Shown in pieces: positions 49,694 to 52,409 of a stretch of 52,409 bases of DNA. Source of the DNA: an uncultured Clostridium sp. (GTDB taxonomy: Bacteria > Bacillota > Clostridia > TANB77 > CAG-508); assembly GCA_900552555.1 (NCBI GenBank), contig URZW01000010.1, positions 1 through 52,409 on the forward strand. The letters run 5' to 3'. The translations under genes were made by a program, and so were the position numbers. The first letter of the stretch is position 1. Each line of letters starts with the position of its first letter. Under the pieces are notes generated by a model that ran no database searches, was not told where the DNA came from, and worked only from the letters and a program-made list of their open reading frames with translations.

Positions 49694-50381
49694 TTTTATC
49701 ATTTCCTTCGTTATTAATTTTTACATAATCATATACATTATTTATTTGTTCACAAAAATTATCACCAAATTTATTTTCAAAAAATGCACTTCCAATTGTG
49801 AACGCCCATGGTTTAATATTTTTCAATTTATCCAGTTGTTCATAACTTCCTATACTTCCTGCTATACATACTGGTGCATTTACATTTAAAACCACCTTTT
49901 CATTAAGTTTCTCCGCATTTCCAACATATCTATAACCTAATAAATCTATTCCATATACACCTTTTTTTATATATTCGTTTGCCTCATCTACCATTTTATC
50001 TATATTACCTCTTAAAATAGATGGACGTTCTTCAACTTGTCCTATAAATGGCATATATTTTAAATTATTAGCTTTACAAAATTCATTAATTGAATCATAA
50101 AACAATGTTCCCATTAAAATATCACATCCACATTCTAATGCCATTTTGGCACCTTCTAGTCCCTTTTCTTCCGTATATTCTACCACTTCTAAAAATGTTT
50201 TTTTTCCGCACTTTTTCATATATTGAAATAATTCTCTCATTTTTTCAATTGGAAGATTATGTTCTTTAAAGCCCCAATATTTTGCCTTTGAATTTTTACA
50301 TTCTTCAAATATTTCATACGCATTATTTACTGTAAGATCATTATGTGTCAACATAACTATTAGATTTAAATTATTTTCCAT
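49686..50381 (-). CDS. TIM-barrel protein of unknown function
   Basis: 231 residues, ATG 50381 with GAGGGG. Alternating strands and helices resemble phosphate-binding TIM barrels of the HisA/KGPDC type: NLIVMLTHNDLTVNNA, KAKYWGFKEH, KTFLEVVEYTEEKGLEGAKM, CDILMGTLFYDS, YGIDLLGYRYVG, APVCIAGSIGSYEQLDK, AFTIGSAFFEN. AGSIGS and TIGSAFFE are the usual positions of a phosphate cup. I cannot name a substrate; aldolase- or decarboxylase-like activity is a guess. First gene of TIM barrel-yqeG-vanW. Confidence 0.6.
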   Translation of the reverse strand: MENNLNLIVMLTHNDLTVNNAYEIFEECKNSKAKYWGFKEHNLPIEKMRELFQYMKKCGKKTFLEVVEYTEEKGLEGAKMALECGCDILMGTLFYDSINEFCKANNLKYMPFIGQVEERPSILRGNIDKMVDEANEYIKKGVYGIDLLGYRYVGNAEKLNEKVVLNVNAPVCIAGSIGSYEQLDKLKNIKPWAFTIGSAFFENKFGDNFCEQINNVYDYVKINNEGNDKNA

Positions 50382-50479
50382 CCTAATTCCCCTCTTTTCT
50401 TCAATATATTATCATGAATTACAAAAACAAACAACACTAAAGAACAAATTTATAATAGTTTACTTATAATAATAAAAAA

Positions 50480-50528
50480 GTTACAGTTCAGTAAGGTAAT
50501 TTCTTGAAATACCTTACTGAACTGTAAC
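50480..50528. repeat. 49-bp GTTACA palindrome
   Basis: GTTACAGTTCAGTAAGGTAA then TTTC (50480-50503) pairs with GAAATACCTTACTGAACTG then TAAC (50506-50528) with one bulged A and a two-base loop. A degraded copy is at 44123. Confidence 0.7.
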
Positions 50529-50530
50529 AT

Positions 50531-50572
50531 AAAAAAATCAATAGATAATGTTTAATATACCCTATCTATTGA
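50531..50572 (-). terminator. Intrinsic terminator of prfA
   Basis: On the minus strand TCAATAGAT (50572-50564 side) pairs with ATCTATTGA (50546-50538 side) followed by seven T's (50537-50531). Confidence 0.8.
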
Positions 50573-50587
50573 CTTTTCTATTATAAA

Positions 50588-51649
50588 CTATTCATCTTCA
50601 CCTTTTAATCTTTCTGCTCTATCTGCAGCAATTAAATTATCAACCATTTCATCAATATCCCCATTTAAAAAATTCTCCATTTGATAAATACTCATACCAA
50701 TTCTATGGTCTGTAATTCTACCTTGAGGATAATTATAAGTTCTAATTTTTTCACTTCTATCACCAGAACCAACCTGAGATTTTCTAGCGCTAGAAATTTC
50801 ACTATCTTGTTTTTGTTTTTCCATCTCATATAATTTAGTTCTAAGCATTCTCATAGCATTATCTCTATTTTGGAATTGAGACCTTTCTGTTTGACACTCA
50901 ACAACTATACCTGTTGGTTCATGTATAAGTCTTACTGCAGATGATGTTTTGTTTATATGTTGTCCACCTGCACCTGAAGAACGAAAAACTTCCATTTTAA
51001 TGTCTGCTGGATTTATTTCAATTTCAACATCTTCAACAACTGGAAGTACTGCAACTGTTGCAGTTGAGGTATGAATTCTACCACTGCTTTCTGTGTCTGG
51101 AACTCTTTGTACTCTATGAACTCCACTTTCAAATTTAAGTCTACTATAAACACCTTTTCCAGTAACCATGAATGTTATTTCTTTATAACCACCAAGTCCA
51201 GTTTCATTTTCATTTAAAACTTCCATTTTCCAATGTTTTCTTTCAGCATACATTGTGTACATTCTAAATAATGTTCCTGCAAATAATGCAGCTTCTTCTC
51301 CACCAGCTCCTGCTCTTATTTCACAAATGATGTTTTTATCATCGTCTGGGTCTTTTGGAATTAATAAGAATTTTAATTCTTCTTCTAATTTTGGTAATTT
51401 TTCTTTATTATCATAGTATTCCATTTCTGCTAATTCTTTTAATTCTTTGTCTTCCATCATTTCTTTTGCTTCATCCATTGCTTGCTTTGCTTTTTTGTAT
51501 TCTCTAAATTTTAAAACTATATCTTCTATACTTGCATGTTCTTTCATTAACTTTTGCCATTCTGATTGGTTTGATATTACTTCTGGGTCACTAATCATTT
51601 TTGTTAATTCTTCATATCTTTTTTCTACTGCTTCTAATTTTTCAAACAT
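50588..51649 (-). CDS. prfA: Peptide chain release factor 1 (RF1)
   Basis: 353 residues from ATG 51649 (MFEKLEAVEKRYEELTKM; AAAGGAG upstream); the frame runs 57 bp further upstream through the leader repeat without support. The catalytic GGQ is in SSGAGGQHINKTSSAVRLIH. The region RVPDTESSGRIHTSTATVAV places it in RF1, with the codon-recognition tripeptide PDT where E. coli has PAT, rather than the SPF of RF2. It terminates translation at UAA and UAG. Usually followed by prmC, which is not here. Confidence 0.95.
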   Translation of the reverse strand: MFEKLEAVEKRYEELTKMISDPEVISNQSEWQKLMKEHASIEDIVLKFREYKKAKQAMDEAKEMMEDKELKELAEMEYYDNKEKLPKLEEELKFLLIPKDPDDDKNIICEIRAGAGGEEAALFAGTLFRMYTMYAERKHWKMEVLNENETGLGGYKEITFMVTGKGVYSRLKFESGVHRVQRVPDTESSGRIHTSTATVAVLPVVEDVEIEINPADIKMEVFRSSGAGGQHINKTSSAVRLIHEPTGIVVECQTERSQFQNRDNAMRMLRTKLYEMEKQKQDSEISSARKSQVGSGDRSEKIRTYNYPQGRITDHRIGMSIYQMENFLNGDIDEMVDNLIAADRAERLKGEDE

Positions 51650-51656
51650 AAATATT

Positions 51657-51712
51657 CTCCTTTCACTACGCTTCGCTCCGTTCATCGTCATCCAAAATTT
51701 TTTCAAATTTTG
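51657..51712 (-). repeat. Leader repeat upstream of prfA
   Basis: See the coat-gene leader. It contains GAACGGAGCGAAGCGTAGTG next to the ribosome binding site; a related TCGAGCGAAGCGAGGAC occurs in the centre of the 24.5-kb palindrome. Confidence 0.45.
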
Positions 51713-51759
51713 TCTGCCAATTTACATCCTTTTGGCATTATACTACAAATTTAGGAATT

Positions 51760-52409
51760 TTACAACTCTATATAATTAAAATCAATATTTTTATTTTCTA
51801 AAATATTTTTTTCCCTATTTGTACATGTGAAAATAATAATCTGTCTATTACTAAATTTTGTATTTAAATATTCCAAAATATTTTTTAATCTTTCATCATC
51901 ATAAAATACAAAAGCCTCATCCAAGAAAATCGGAACAGTCTCATCAGAAAGTTCATTAATCATAGAAAGTCTTAATGACAAATATAATTGGTCAATAGTT
52001 CCAATGCTAAATCTATTTACCGGAATATAATCTCCATTTTGCAATTCAACAATTAAACCTTCTTCTTCATTAAACATTACTTTGTTATATTTACCATCTG
52101 TTATACTAGAGATATTATAAGATAAATTCTCTGTAAACTTAGGGGTTACTGAATTTTTCATTTTTTCATATGAGTTGCTTAAAATACTTTTTGCTAAATT
52201 CATACTCATATTTAATTTTTGTAAGGTTAACATTTTTTCATTATTGTTAACTAATTCTTCTTCAATTTTTGACAAATTATCTAACTGTGGTTCTATATTT
52301 TTTTTGTCTAAATTTAAAGTATGCAATTTTAATTTTTTATTATTTATTTCATTTTGAATTTTTTCAATTTCAAAATTTATTTTTTCTAAATTATTTAAAT
52401 CCAAAAAAT
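51760..52409 (-). CDS. SbcC/YhaN-like AAA ATPase, C-terminal part (5' end beyond the window)
   Basis: About 216 residues visible, open at the window edge. An N-terminal coiled coil (Lys/Glu/Asn-rich, about the first 75 residues) leads to the ABC-type C-terminal ATPase lobe: signature NRFSIGTIDQLYLSLRLSM, Walker B PIFLDEAFVFYDDERL, and D-loop/H-loop region IIIFTCTNREKNI where a Cys or Thr stands at the usual His position. SbcC, RecN-like and YhaN proteins share this; YhaN/AAA_27 is my preferred reading. Probably acts on DNA ends with an SbcD/YhaO-type nuclease encoded beyond the window. Confidence 0.75.
   Translation of the reverse strand, partial: FLDLNNLEKINFEIEKIQNEINNKKLKLHTLNLDKKNIEPQLDNLSKIEEELVNNNEKMLTLQKLNMSMNLAKSILSNSYEKMKNSVTPKFTENLSYNISSITDGKYNKVMFNEEEGLIVELQNGDYIPVNRFSIGTIDQLYLSLRLSMINELSDETVPIFLDEAFVFYDDERLKNILEYLNTKFSNRQIIIFTCTNREKNILENKNIDFNYIEL

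Noticed and set aside
50480..50528. Second prfA terminator
   Set aside because: A T7-followed hairpin at 50531-50572 already serves prfA; the 50480 palindrome has GTTACA ends like the dispersed elements and no T run.

Overview
The window comes from a low-GC (roughly 27-30 % by eye), endospore-forming Gram-positive bacterium, most likely an uncultured member of the class Clostridia. The evidence is a set of family-level recognitions: spoIIR, a pair of CotF-like coat genes, MecA, VanW, WalJ, DUF4321, the ffs-dnaX-ybaB-recR order and the radC-mreBCD-pbp2-minC order. Promoters are canonical sigma-A type, and several genes start at TTG or GTG behind strong ribosome binding sites. The first ~160 bases do not fit: they encode the N-terminus of a Bacteroidetes SusC/RagA-type receptor at about 40 % GC, so the left edge is probably an assembly chimera.

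Layout. 458-3836 (minus): rlmH, walJ, murA, spoIIR. 4214-9000 (plus): a gene of unknown function, a UDP-sugar pyrophosphorylase and a phosphohexomutase, so sugar phosphate is converted to nucleotide sugar for envelope synthesis. The first of these has four 11-bp-phased repeats directly upstream of its promoter. Between the last two lie a frameshifted pilin-like gene (minus), a small Xre regulator and a candidate small RNA. 9107-9814 (minus): a TtcA-like thiolase. 10245-18332 (plus): a giant 2695-residue SdrD_B-type surface protein. 18427-19446: tRNA-Arg(CCT), a small membrane protein gene and the SRP RNA. 19578-23030 (plus): dnaX, ybaB, recR, a small conserved gene and a YgjV-like gene broken at an A7 tract. 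23089-24234 (minus): a UgtP-like glycosyltransferase. 24835-34184 (minus): a two-gene operon that is the split version of the giant protein. 34719-35487 (plus): two small unknown genes. 35494-41866 (minus): DUF4321, radC, mreB, mreC, mreD, pbp2, minC, the elongation and division-site cluster. 42228-42866 (plus): mecA. 42946-50381 (minus): an M23 peptidase, two coat genes, pcrA, a ZIP transporter, vanW, yqeG and a TIM-barrel gene. 50588-52409 (minus): prfA and the C-terminal part of an SbcC/YhaN-like ATPase cut by the window edge.

The two most interesting systems are these. (1) An inverted pair of surface-protein loci 5-6 kb apart: at one, two genes are adjacent; at the other, their homologues are fused into one protein that keeps the old C-terminal anchor and the old signal peptide as two internal membrane segments. 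The split copy carries a candidate Cys-Gln thioester adhesion domain that the fused copy appears to lack. (2) A family of palindromic intergenic elements that begin with GTTAC and end with GTAAC. They include a ~470-bp nested palindrome and shorter deletion derivatives. Several sit between divergent genes, so they are not simply terminators and look like MITE-type mobile elements.

All function calls are from reading sequence by eye; no database search was run.
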